Of a DNA stretch of 64,000 nt, positions 46,717-58,427 are shown piece by piece; position 1 is the stretch's first letter; every line of letters starts with the position of its first letter. The notes below the pieces were generated by a model, which did not search any database, was not told the DNA's origin, and saw only the letters and a list, made by a program, of their open reading frames with translations. Source of the stretch: Sternotherus odoratus (Eukaryota > Chordata > Testudines > Kinosternidae); NCBI GenBank assembly GCA_032164245.1, contig JAVMKO010000020.1:8335206-8399205 (forward strand), given 5' to 3'. The position numbers were made by a program, and so were the translations under genes.

Positions 46717-47329
46717 GTTTCTACCCTTTAGGTTTCATGAGATATTGAACCTTAAATCTGCCAGTGTTCCAGGACTCAATATTGCCAGTAGTGAACCTCA
46801 GGCCTGTGTACTATGATTATTATCCATGGTTTCACATGATTCATATTTGAAGAGAAGAGGAAGAAGAAAAATGCTTTTGTCGTTGGTTCTTTTTTAAGCA
46901 AAAGAGCCGCTCTTTGATAGCAGGGGCTTAGGATGTTAGTCTCACCAAGGACAGGTTAGTGGGCAGAGTACAGGGAAGGATGTGAAAGGTACACAATGCA
47001 TGTAATGTGTCCTCTGGCTGTTAGTCCATAGTTATGACCACATGTGTTTGTGTTCCCTGCAGGTACACTTATTCTCTCTATGATTTGTAACTTAGTAGGA
47101 GAAAATGGACCTTTGCCCTCCTTTAGTAGCTTGGCCCCATGAAAAGGATAAGAGTCTACTACAGCTGCTTCATATTGAAGTTACTCCTTCAGAGCATGCA
47201 GTTAGAAACTTTGCTTTTAATACTGATGGTCCCACATGTCAATCCTTTCTGATCACCCATGGGGAATGGGAGTTGGGAATCATTACTAGAGTCATGTAAA
47301 TAACCAGTTTGGCAACTAAACTGAAAAAT
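46717..47329. other. Unannotated DNA
   Basis: Nothing recognised. Confidence 0.4.
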
Positions 47330-47560
47330 TGGGATGAGGGGAGGACGAAGAATCAATTTTGGGTCTACCTGAAACAACATTTTTGTGAATTTAAGGGATA
47401 ACCAAAAATGTAAAAAAAAAATGGGTTGAATGAAATGTTTTGTTCTACCCAAATTTGACTTGTTACATGGCAACATGATGTAATGAGTCAAATATGGCAA
47501 AAAGTTTTATCTGAAATTTTTTGCCGCATTCGACTCATTACATGATGTTGCCATAAGTTA
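47330..47560. repeat. A/T-rich repeat ending in an 88-bp hairpin
   Basis: gaacgaagaatcaattttgg-like A/T-rich words precede two inverted arms of about 37 nt, 47467-47503 and about 47517-47554. They share catgttgccat-type and gactcattacat words, with a few mismatches around a 13-nt loop. Confidence 0.65.
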
Positions 47561-49020
47561 TGTTCGGTGGAGATCAATGAAGGTGCTTGTGATGGAGTCC
47601 CTTCCAACTTCCAACCCAATTAACGTTTATATGGAGGTGGATGTTAGAAGTCCATATTTTGTGCAAGGGACTGGGCTCTACAGTTTGCTCCCTGTCTCTG
47701 TCCACCAGATCCGGGATTGGTTGCATTTCCAGGCACTCTGCAGAACCTGTCATGTTTCCTCTGGGTTCTTGAGAAAAGAATGGAAGGAAAGTCAGTGGTG
47801 GTTCCACTTTTTTGAGATAGAAGTTTTCAGTGCGAGGGACTGGCTTAGACAGTTGGTTGCTGTTTTCTCTCGAGGATTTTATTTTTTACCATTGCATGGT
47901 CTTCATAAATCACAATTAGCTACATATACAAAGTTGCATATGTGTAGATGTCTGTCGGTCTGTGTGTGCATATGGATTAACATAGAGTGTGTGTCAATGC
48001 ATGAGTCCGGCTTCTGAGCTCACTTACACTTGAACATATCCAGGGTAACTATGATGAATTCAGGATATTTACTCTGGATTTACAGGGGTGTTGCTGAGAT
48101 CAGAGTTTGGCCTGACTCATGCACTGCATCAGATTATTGAATTTTTTTCTTTACCTTCCTTCCTTCCTTCCTTCCTTCCATTTGTCATTTGAGCCCTACT
48201 GCTGCACTGGAAGTTTTAGCTTAGATCCATGTTCCTATACAGATTCCTATTGTGAGACAACCAGGGTCATAAGGTGTTCCTGAGGATGGATGGATTGAGA
48301 AGGTGCAGAAGCTAATAAACCCTCTGACAAAACACTTGTACGAATGAAGCTATGCATATAGATTTAGAAATCCATTTATGTTTCACCGTCTTGCTTAAAA
48401 TGGACTTGGATAATAATATCTGGCTGTGCAATACAGTTAATGAAAAGTACCCAAAGTGAAAGTTACCAGATGTGAAAGTTGAATTTTTAATGTATGCTTT
48501 CCTTTTCCAGTAAGCTTTTAAACCCCCTATTCTCATTTTAAGCAATCTGATATATTTAACAAATGTCAGGATGAAATGCTTTTGCAGAGATCAGAAAGAC
48601 GGAGGGTTTTATTGTACTACTCTTGCAGCACTGATAGCCTGTACTGAACTTTTATGTGAAGGATCAATAGGTTTATTTGATCAAATATGGTGAGCTATCA
48701 AAGATATCAGGCTCTACCTAAAGGACACTTCAGATTGAGCTGTCTCCCTGGAGTGTGCTAGGAATCTTGAATCTGTGCTTTGACATTTGCTTGTGTCCCT
48801 ACTATTTTGAAATGGGATTTTTTTTTTTTACATGAGGATTGTTGTATATATAGAAGTGTCTTCCATGACCCAGCTAGGCATGTGTTAAAACAAGCCACCA
48901 CTGATCACTGGAGGACTAGGGCTAGCTGATGTCACAGCTCATCTCAGCAGCATATTGCTAAGTTCCCCCACACCTCCTTCCCCCAAAAAACCCAAATACA
49001 CACAAAACCCACAGCTCTAC
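47561..49020. other. Unannotated DNA
   Basis: Short CTTC tract near 48154-48179 and T run near 48820-48830. A 146-codon frame at 47577-48017 has no domain. Confidence 0.45.
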
Positions 49021-51719
49021 ATTTAAATATATATATATATATTTGTATGTCAAATACTGGAAGTTTGAAAATGCTATAAACATGTTTTCCCTTGCAACGT
49101 TTAATCCAGCTTCCTTATGCATTACAATAGTGTATATGGTTTCACACACACACACACAGAGTTTGATAGACCTTTAGCTTTGGGAGCCTTCATAAAACAT
49201 GTGTCAAGCAAATTATTTATCCGCACTACTCCAGTCACTGTAGATGACTAAGATCCAGGATAATGGCTAAACTGTCTGTGCTGATGAATACAGAGAGGGT
49301 GAGAGAAAGCCAGACATGCATCTCATAAATTAACCACTGCTCCATTTGCCCTGATTAAACCTCAATCTAGTGGTTTGGGGGGAAAGGTTTGCAACCTACA
49401 ATAAGTGGGTTAAAAAACTCTTAGCTGATAGATCAAATCAGAACATGAGTGTTTATTTTGCCAGCATTGCTGTCAGAGGGAAAGAGGCGCATGTGAAGAT
49501 GAAAGAAATGCTAGCCTACAGATCTAAATATTTGAACTGTGCTTTGGACTTCATGCCAGAACACCCTGAATAAAGCTGTTCTCGTGCGGCATGCTGCACA
49601 GATGGATTGACAGCAATTCTTAATTAGTTGCTGCTTGGATACATCTTGCAAGAAAGCCTTGATGAAAAAGAACCCCATCAATGGACGACATCGATGGCCT
49701 GGAAGGTCCACCTCGAGGGATAGAAAAGTACTTTGGTCTTTTAGACCATTCAGCCTTTGACTTCTCTGTTGCATGTTGGCTTCTCCACTTCTGCCAACAT
49801 ACCGTGCTGTATTTGCATAGCTCGACACTTTATGCTCACAGTGCAAATTGAAGTGTGCACAGGAGGCTGTGGGAATTGACACATGCTGCCCAAGGAAAGC
49901 CATGGGACAGCTTAGACAGAGGAATCTCTAAGAGGAGAGGCCAGCCCACCATACGAGGAAGAAGAGACAACAATACCTATTTAGCACAGCAGTGTGAAAT
50001 TGGGCACTGGGCTTATTGCTGAGAGAGGAGCAAGGAGGTCACTGCATCTCTGCTGGGGTATATTCCAGACGGGGCCAGGTTTATCTGGCCTTAAAAGAGC
50101 TCTAGTAAATCTGGCTCTTGTTCAAGCCGAAGTGTCACCCCAGGGATGATGAAACTGAAAGCAGGGGAGAGGGTCCTGCCAACCAGCTGCTGTAACTCAT
50201 TGATACTGGGCCAGTCTATGATGTGCTGCTGAGGAGAAGATGTTGATGACAGGAGGCCAGAATGCAATGGGAAGTTGTGGTCCATAGGAGATTAGCCAAG
50301 GATGCCAGTCATCACAGGCTGGTTGGCTGGCTGTCACACGGATCCCTTCTGTCAATGCCAGTCACTGGGAAGTACCCATCATAATGGAAAATGTGGCTCT
50401 TTGTGTCCTGGTCCCCTGCTGCCGCTTCTTTCTCAGCAAACAACAGTGTCACTCTCGCATCCAGCAAGAGGAGACCAGGAGCATCACAGATCAGGACCAC
50501 GGGCCGGGACCTGATCCATCTCCCACTGAACTCAGTAGGAGCCTTCCCATTAGCTTGGCTTGGGCCATCTGGTCACTAAATGGTTAAAATATCCACAACT
50601 TTGGGCACTACATTTTGAGGCACCTGGAGTCTGATTTTTTTCAGAGGGGCTGAGCACCTTCGGCTCCTACTAACTTCAGCTGCTGGTGCTGGCACTAAAA
50701 TTGGGCCCCGTGCATGCCAGGTTATAAACACCCTGAGATAGTGGTACACAGAATTAGTGGGTGCTTTGAAAAGGGTGGATTCCTGATGTCAGGGCTAGCC
50801 TGAGCTGCAACGTTTATCTCCATATGTGAAATGCTCCAAAGTTGAGAGAGTTTGGGATTGGGGACTTTGGTTTGGGCCCCAGCAGAGGTCAAGCCAACTG
50901 TAATATTCAGGTTCAGTTTCTTGGAAGCTCCTTGGGGCTTTAATTGGCATGATGGGGGAGGGGAGAAGGAATTTTGATTCGGGCCCATCTCTGATATTTC
51001 TAAAATGAATATGGACAATGTATACTAGCCACTGTGAAGCTCTGCTAAGGCTTCATTTGGAAACAGTGAACTGCAGCATTTCTCAAAGTTTAAATTTCAG
51101 TTCAAGAGGTGAGAATTTTCTCATCCGCTCAGGCATGGGCAGCACTGGAGAGGTACAAAGTACCCATATCAAAGCGTTTGATGCATGGAGGGAGCCGGAG
51201 CTAGACAAGGAAGAGGCTCCGATGCTCTCCGGTGAAGAGGCTGTTTCTGCAGCTGCTCAGGGACCAAAGACAGCTGCATCGTGCAACTGGTCCACTGTGC
51301 ACCATTTCAATCCAAGGGTGGGGTCAATACTGCACCAAGCATAGAGAGTGACTCCACTGATGCTTGAAAAAGATATTGCTGAGATGGAAACAAGGGAGAA
51401 GTGTGAGTAACTACTGATGCTTAACATCGTGTGGGAAAGTGAAGGATGTGTTGTACCTCAATGAGTCATCAAAGGTAATGAATGACTGATGAAGATCGGG
51501 CAGTGAGCGGCATTTTCTTGTGGAGAAGAAATCACAGAATTTCAAACACTCAGACTAGAATGAGTGAAGGGAATTGTAGCGTTTGCCAAACTAGCCTCGT
51601 AAGGTTGCACGGCAGAATAATAAGGCTGTAATTAAAGGCAGCACCTAGGATTTTGCATGAGAATGTGGGGGTTCTTTGTTGTTAGTTGGTAGACCCCAAA
51701 GAGGCAGACTAGAGTTGGT
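49021..51719. other. Unannotated DNA
   Basis: AT tract near 49027-49042 and a CA run near 49144-49158. About 2.7 kb with no repeat family or exon recognised. Short open frames at 49370-49573 and 50091-50285 have no domain. Confidence 0.45.
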
Positions 51720-52015
51720 TGGCAATTTTTTTTATGAAATGTTTTTCATTGGAAAATGCTGATTCACTGAAATTGAAATGTGGGGAAAGGGCCAATTTTG
51801 ACTAATTTCTTGTTTTTAAAAAAATTGAAGAAATTTTGAAATTGTCATAACATCTCATTTTGACATTTTCTGAATTAAAAAATCCATTTTTATGGTAGAA
51901 ACTATTTTGTTTTGGAATGTAAGTTTTGATTTTTTAAAAAAACATTTTTTTAAATATGAAAACTATAAGCCAGGTCAGGTAACAGTGCCGACAGTATTAG
52001 AAGCCCCCCTTTGCA
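51720..52015. repeat. A/T-rich tttgaaat-type repeat
   Basis: Words gaaatgtttttcattggaaa, aaattgaagaaattttgaaa and attttgacattttctgaat. Same style as 41056-41420 and 52300-52640, on either side of a MITE. Confidence 0.45.
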
Positions 52016-52028
52016 TGTGGTGTCCAGC

Positions 52029-52152
52029 TAGGGTGACCAGACAGCAAGTGTAAAAATTTCAGACAGGGGGTGTGGGCTAATTGGAGCCTATATAAGGAAA
52101 AGACCCCAAAATCGGGATTGTCCCTATAAAATCAGGACATCAGGTCATCCTG
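52029..52152. mobile_element. hAT-type MITE, tagggtgaccaga family (copy 3)
   Basis: 124 bp starting tagggtgaccagacagca and ending ggacatcaggtcatcctg. Flanks tgtccagc (52021-52028) and tctccagc (52153-52160) form an 8-bp duplication with one mismatch. Interior gcctatataaggaaaagac and gattgtccctataaaatc match copies 1 and 2. Confidence 0.9.
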
Positions 52153-52299
52153 TCTCCAGCACTTGCAGACAAATCAAGGGTTGCTGGGTGAAAATGAGTG
52201 AAAGAGCATCAAGTCTCTATCCCTCCCCTCTGGTGCTCCTGTGTAGAACTGGCCAATTTAAGGGCTTGAGAAGAAGGATGCCCTAGACTAGGACAAGTG

Positions 52300-52640
52300 C
52301 TAGGTGACATTTTTTGACTGAAACTTCCTTCTGGCAAAAAAACCCCACCCCCAAAACAAAAAAACTGTTTTGTAATTCCTGTTAGTTTCATCATATTGCC
52401 AGTTTTGGAAAAACAAACAAATTCTGAAAAATGAAGCATTTTGTTCTGACATTTTTTTTGAAACAAAACGTTTTGATTTTTCAGTTCAAAATGACGATTT
52501 CTTTCAAAATTTCCCTTAATTTTATTTTTTTTTAAAGAACTCCAAATAAGAACATTCAGAACTCTTTGGATTTTTTATTTCAATTCTGATCTTTTTATTT
52601 TGAAACAAAACATTTTAGTTTACCTAAAACTGTTTTTCTT
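52300..52640. repeat. A/T-rich ttttgaaacaaaa-type repeat
   Basis: Dense alternation of ttttgaaacaaaacg, tttttcagttcaaaatg and tttgaaacaaaacatttt. Possibly the other half of the element at 51720-52015, split by DNA holding the hAT MITE. Confidence 0.45.
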
Positions 52641-52779
52641 TTTGATTTGCCAAACTTTTTTTGTGTTTTTATCTATTTATTTGTGGTTTAACCCTGTTCC
52701 CCTCCCCCAGTTTTTTCCGAATAGTCAACGAACTGAAAATTCTGGTATTCACGCTGCTCTAACTAGGACATCAGTGCTC

Positions 52780-52998
52780 AATTCCCAGCTTTGCCACGCA
52801 TTCCATGTCTGATGGCAAATCACTTAATCTTTCCATGACGCCATCTCCCGCTCTGTAAAATGGGGATACTAATGCCCATTTCTCCCACTCTTTGCCTCTT
52901 TGTTTAGACAGACTGCTAGCTCTTTGGAGCAGGAACTTGCTCTTATTCTGTTTGTACAGCACCTAGCACAAGGGGCCCTTGATCTCAATTGGCACAAT
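52780..52998 (+). repeat. MIR-like SINE copy
   Basis: Reads agctttgccacgcattccat, gatggcaaatcacttaatc, gtaaaatggggatactaat, gctctttggagcaggaac, tgtacagcacctagcacaag, ttgatctcaattgg: near-complete plus-strand order. Confidence 0.78.
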
Positions 52999-53219
52999 TG
53001 TGATACAAATCAGTGACTATCTGAAGTTGATGGGAGTCTTTCCATTGACTTCAATGGGCTTTGGTTCCAGCCCTGTGTCGGTAACAGGGAAAAGCAAAAG
53101 GAAACGTTGAGCCGGTTGCATTGGGAGCTGCCTTCTGACTGGAGATTTATTCATTTTGTGGAGGGAGGCAATGTGGCTTAACTTATTAAGCAAGCTGAAG
53201 TTAAAAGCCTAACAGTAGC

Positions 53220-53510
53220 TGAGCAGAAGACTCTCCTTTCCCCCTTCCCTTTCTCTCCCCTCCTCCCCACTTTGAATTTATGTTCAGTTCCTGCCAACAA
53301 CAAGGCCATCAATTTCACTGCACTCCCTTGGCTCCAGACACTTTGTAATACGCCCGCCTCTAACTGTAGACGTGGGATGACTCTGCCTGATTATTCCTTT
53401 CATTATTTGGTGGCAGAGCGAGCGATTTAGGGGGTATTGTTTAAATGCACAATGCAATTAGCCACTTTTAAAGTCATTTATTAGTTTTTTCTAAAGAGAA
53501 GCAAGGGGAA
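53220..53510. promoter_or_regulatory. Candidate conserved non-coding element
   Basis: A short pyrimidine-rich lead is followed by repeat-free sequence with aatacgcccgcctctaactg, gagcgagcgatttagggg and gcacaatgcaattagccac. Retained CpG and homeodomain-like words. Inference only. Confidence 0.25.
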
Positions 53511-54549
53511 AACATAGATAAACACCCTTTGTAGAGAGTTGGCACAAGCTCTATGCACAGTTTACGTTCTCAAAATAGGACCCAAGTGGAACATAGGGGC
53601 TCTGTACAGGGATGAATTTCACCCTATGGGAATGGCCCTGTGTAGTGGACTGAGCTAAGCCGCAAGGGGGAAGTGTGCACTGGGGAAATACAATGTCAAA
53701 CGGGCAGAGAATTAAAAGTACGGTAGATCTGTGGAGGGGTCGGGGAGAAAACAATGGCAAAATGGCAGAGAATTAATACAGAAGATTGTGTGTGAATCCA
53801 TCCATACTATGCATGTGTAATTTTATGAGTGTCCACAGTCCTTCCGATGCCTCGGTGTGTTGTTGTATTGTGTGTGCATCTAATTTTCAGACATACTGAT
53901 CCCTCACTTTCAATTATGTCATCTGCAAGTTTGAATCCTGAACCTTCTGCACCAAAGCACAGGCCTTTACTACTTGAGTTTAAGGAGGAACTCCACCAGC
54001 TGACAGTAGTAGTTGGTTATCATCTAGTGTGTGGGCTGGCCACTAAAAGGGGACATGACACACATGTTACTCCTCACGGAGGGAACCTGATTAACTAATT
54101 TGAGGGAGCTAGCACAGTTCTGGGAGCTATTAGCTAGCAATTATTATGCCCCTTGATGTATTTGGTCAGTGTCTACAAACTGAACGTGAACTGGGAGGAA
54201 GAAATGGTAGAAACTACTGTTTTAATGTGTTACAGAAGTAAGAACTTTTTCTTCCTTTAAGTAGCATATGCTATGAGGAGAAATAATACTGTGAGCTCCA
54301 GCCGTGAGAGGTGGCTGAAAAGAGCCATGGCAAAGTGTTTTCTTACAAAAGACTCTATTCTTTTTACTGCTGAACTACAAAGTGAGACACTTGACTGACC
54401 AGTCGATTTTAACCTGTTTAGTCTCTGACTTCACCACCTCTCATGTCTGGCATCGCCATCCCCTTGCAAATGAGCGGGAGTGATTTTAATGACCATAACT
54501 GCCAGAGAGGATAACATATCCAACTTCATGCTTTGCTTTTGTTTTCCAG
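53511..54549. other. Unannotated DNA
   Basis: Two 25-bp related segments (caatgtcaaacgggcagaga at 53691 and caatggcaaaatggcagaga at 53753) form a short local repeat. No exon recognised. Confidence 0.4.
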
Positions 54550-54714
54550 AAGCTGTGTTGCTGGAAGATGAAACTGACTTTTACACAGAGCACACGTCCT
54601 CCGTAACCAGGAAGATTTGGCTCCGTGGAGACACACTGCCACCTTGGGAATATGTGGAGAGGATGTGTACAGTGTGAAAAGAGACCTAAGAGAAGGTCAC
54701 AGTGCTGTGTTTGA
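54550..54714 (+). other. Weak exon-like segment
   Basis: A pyrimidine-rich acceptor-like gcttttgttttccag ends at about 54549, and a donor-like gag|gtaatgag follows at about 54715. The enclosed 165 bp is open in one frame only to the stop near 54675, so it would suit a non-coding or terminal exon. No protein similarity recognised. Confidence 0.12.
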
Positions 54715-54729
54715 GGTAATGAGATGGAC

Positions 54730-56870
54730 TCTGTTATTCGCGTAAGATTGGGCCTATACTCATCCGACAGGAAAGGACCACCGAGTGAGTTTCTAGCTCT
54801 AAAAAGAGGAGGCCAGAGAGATGTTTAAATGAAAACCTGAAAAGCTCTCCCCCCCCAAAAGCAGACTTCAGTCTTGTGAGTTGCTTCATGACGTAGCTCC
54901 CTACACAGTGGAACATGTTAAAACAAAAGTAGAGCGATGGATCTTTTGGTAGCGGGACTGGCAAGAACCTTCGTCTTGCATGTTATGCAAAAGGGCAGCT
55001 CTCCCAGCAGCATAGTGACTCTGCTGAATCAGAGGGAAGAGCATCACTCGCTGAATCACCAATACCTCTTCCCTGAAGCACCTGCCAATTCCCCAGCCAT
55101 GTACTGAATAAGAAGAGGCCTGCTTAGCCTGCAAGAAGCACCTCTCAATGGTAAGTTCTTTGGTATTTATATTTTTGCAATCTAAAACTATGTCAAGGGA
55201 GATCACGTGGAGGAAAAAAAGGTTGGTTTAACTAATGAATCTTTGTACAGTGCTTTGAAGACTTAAAGTCTAATATACATCCTCAGTACTGTTATTTATG
55301 CTTCGTGTTTCCTGCAAGAGTTCAGTCGAACCAACTGTTGCAATGAACTCTGTGTGTCCCTTTTAAACTCCTGAAGTTTGTTTTGAACTAATAACACATT
55401 TTAAAAGCAATTAGATTGTGTATGGGGACATCAGTTGAATGCCCAATGTCGAATAAGATCACACAGTCAGATATGGTGACGTGTTTGGGAGTTATCTGAT
55501 CTCTGATCTTAAAATGGCACACTGATTGAATTATAATGATTCAGAGATGCTAAGGAGAGGTCTAACTGAACATGAGTGTGGAGAGGATTAGGAAGATAAT
55601 TCTGCTCTCACACAATCTTAGGCAGTGACTCTGCCGATTTCCTCAGAGTTGCTCCTGATTCTCGCTGGGATGAGTGTGAGCAGAATCCAGCTCATCCGAC
55701 CACTTCCTTTTAGCTACTAAAGGAACAATCCTAGCGCTTGAATCTACATTGTCTGGCATCGTGTGTAGTGGTAAGAGAAAGGGTTGTTTCAGTAAGATAT
55801 TTTAATCAAAAGAGGATAACATCCCAGTCTTTGTGACATAATGTATTGATGCATTGACTTATTATTTGCAAAGTGAAAACAAGGAATCCAATCACAAAAC
55901 CTATATAGGGTATAAAAAATGCAAATGAAAATCCCCTCCATTGTTCAACCCATATGATTCCCCATTCATTCATTGCATCGCAGGAGTGTATTAGTATAAA
56001 GAATCTTATTTTATAGCCTTTGTGTAATCAGAAACATAATTGCTTTGATGCTTTATCTTTCTTCTGGTATTTGACAGACAAACATCTTTGCACATGAGTT
56101 CTAATATACTGTCAGGTCTATCATCCTGAGTGCAGAGGTGTCAAAATAAAACAAACTAATCTATAGTTCTTCCAGGCAGCTCTTCCTCCAGGGAGCTTAT
56201 TGGTGTTGTCAGTTGTTACGTGCTGAAATCCACAAACTGCACACTGTATATTCACTTTTCTTGGGATTATCAGGAAGCAGATATTCAATAGCTGATGTAA
56301 GTTACTGTTGTGATTGTCAGAACAAAGTAATATATTGTCAGTTCTCATTTGCTGCTGTTTTCCTTAAATTTTTAAAGGCAAAATCCTGCAATGTGCTGTG
56401 AAACTTCTATGAGGCACTAACAAAACACAATTCCCATTGAAGCACTGGGTTTACAGCAGTGGTGAATTTGGCCTGCTGGCCTCAGGCTCCCTTAGTAAAT
56501 CCATCCTGAAAATGCATTACAAAAAGATATGGAATACTTCTCATGTCTTATTGTCTGTGTGTGAAACTGGCACATCGAAACTATAATATTAAAACTCCTG
56601 AACTGTTTTTTTTTTACAAATATGGCTTAATTTTTAAGTTTTAGTCTGAGTTTAAGTTTTTAAAAACGCCAAGTTTAAGGTTTCCAGCTTCAACCGTTTT
56701 TCATTAAGATCCAATCCTGCACCATTCAAGTCAGTTAACAAGAATTCCATTGCGCAGCATCATGGCCTTACATTATTATTGGTTTATTATTATGATTTTT
56801 ATTTATTATTATTATTATTGTCAGCTGTGTAAATCTATGTACTGTAGCTCTACTGAGGTACATGGAATTA
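54730..56870. other. Unannotated DNA
   Basis: No repeat family or exon recognised over about 2.1 kb; ATT triplet run near 56800-56819. Confidence 0.45.
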
Positions 56871-56883
56871 TGTTGCATGCAGT

Positions 56884-57015
56884 GTTGTTGTAAGAGGTGT
56901 TGGTTCCAGGATATTAGAGAGACAAAGTGGGTGAGGTAGTATCTTCTATTGGTCCAACTTCCGTTGGTGAGAGAGAGACAAGCTTTTGAGTTTACAAGGA
57001 CCTGAAGAAGAGTCT
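56884..57015 (+). repeat. gtgttggttcc / tattggtcc interspersed repeat
   Basis: Reads gtgttggttccaggatatta, gagacaaagtgggtgaggta, ttctattggtccaacttcc, gagacaagcttttgagttta, cctgaagaagagtctcag. This is a second repeat with a layout parallel to the fold-back family: a gtgttRgtc head, an aagctttt / aagctttc middle and a cctgaagaa-type end. Fragment 25590-25672 is the same family inverted. Confidence 0.65.
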
Positions 57016-57029
57016 CAGATTCCTATGAT

Positions 57030-57475
57030 ATGTGCCTGACCTGTTTTTTAAAACCTTCAGTGACTGGATGTCCCTTAGTAACTTATTTCAGTACTCAGCT
57101 ATCCTTATAATTGGAAAGACTTTTTCCTAATATCTAACCTCAATCTCCCTTGCTACAGATTAAGACCATTATTTCTTGTCCAACCTTCAGTGGACACGGG
57201 CAACAATTGGTCCTCTTTATAACAGCATTTAACATATCTGAAGACTGCTATCAAATCTCCCCTCAGTTGTCGTCTTTCCTGAACACTAAACATGGTCATT
57301 TTTAAAGCCTTTTCTCATAAGGCAGATTTTCTAAATCTTATAATTTTTGTCACTCTCCTCTGGTCCCTTCAATTTATCTGCATCTTTTCTAAAGTGCAGT
57401 GCCCAAAACTGGACACAATACTTCAGTTGAGGCCTCACCAGTGCTGTGTAGATTGGGACAGTTACCTCCTGCGGT
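57030..57475 (-). mobile_element. CR1 LINE 3' region
   Basis: The antisense of CR1 is readable throughout: ttgctacagattaagaccat, ttctt gtccaaccttcagtg, tttataacagcatttaacat, gaagactgctatcaaatctc, aaaactggacacaatacttc, ttgaggcctcaccagtgctg. Longest CR1 segment in the window. Its extreme 3' tail (low-coordinate side) is missing. Confidence 0.88.
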
Positions 57476-57552
57476 TTAAATGTGACAAATTTGGTTAGTT
57501 TGGATTCATTTTTCTGAGAGTCCTCATGTAGACAAGCCCCAAATGTGGATTA

Positions 57553-58427
57553 AGGTGCCTAGGTTTAGCACTCAAGCTTTGAAAAAGTCTTGCTTGACAT
57601 AAGTATGAAGTAGCTTAGAATTACAGTTTTACCTGCGAAGGGTTAACCTGAAGCAACCCAGAGAGGGAGATGACATAATCAATGGGGAACAAAAGAAAAG
57701 GGTTTTACTTTCACTTTCTCCGGCTTCCTTCATTCTCTCCTCGGCTCGCTCGGGGGTCTGTCTGTGCATTCCCCTGGCTATGGGAGGAATCACACTTATG
57801 TTTCTATTCTACATTTCTATAATATTTTAAGAAAAACAAGTCCAGCAGTAAGTGATTTGTAATCTTGAACTGTATCACTTGACAACTGGTCCATGGTGTT
57901 CTTTGCTGTTAAGTTACCAGAGGGAGAAATTCCAAGGGAGGGAGTCAATGAGGGCTGTGTGATGCAAGGAGTTTTTATTCTCTATTGATTTCTCTACCAG
58001 GGATCTGTACTCCTTCTTTTCCTTTTATTAAATTCTTGCTTTTAAGATTCTGTTTGCTTGTTTCCATTGGAGTGATCCTGGTTTGAATCGGGCACATCTC
58101 ACAGCAAGTGAGGGTTTGTGGTCTTTGTTCTCGAATCTCTCCCAGGTAAAGGGGTGGGAGGATTTGGGGGTCTTAAAATAGGAGTTCCAATTTACCCTAA
58201 CTCATGCTTTTGGGGGCTCAAATTGGTGGTGGCAGCGTTTTCCAAGCCCCAACTGGAGAAGTTTGGGTTTTGGGGGAAAAGTTTTAACCTAAAATGGTAA
58301 AATAAGCTTGGGGGGTTAGTTCTTCTTTCATGCGGGGTCCCCACATCTTTACGCTAGAGTTCAGAGTGGGGAAACAGACCTTGACAGGTGCCTAGGTTTA
58401 GCACTCAAGCTTTGAAAAAATCTTGCT
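57553..58427 (+). mobile_element. Unclassified ~790-bp repeat flanked by 42-bp direct repeats
   Basis: aggtgcctaggtttagcact... (42 bp) occurs at 57553-57594 and 58386-58427 with one mismatch. The middle begins around acagttttacctgcgaaggg, has caaattggtggtggcagcg late, and ends ttcagagtggggaaacagac. I recognise its start and end from a turtle repeat of unclear class, possibly LTR-related. The open frame at 58118-58300 has no domain. Confidence 0.65.

Noticed and set aside
47577..48017. 146-codon plus-strand frame
   Set aside because: No domain; ends in TG-rich low-complexity sequence.
49370..49573. 67-codon frame with a protein-like Lys/Ala-rich composition
   Set aside because: Not matched to any family I recognise; too short to support without a search.
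53691..53780. Two ~25-bp similar segments 60 bp apart
   Set aside because: Too short and imperfect to distinguish from chance or simple duplication.
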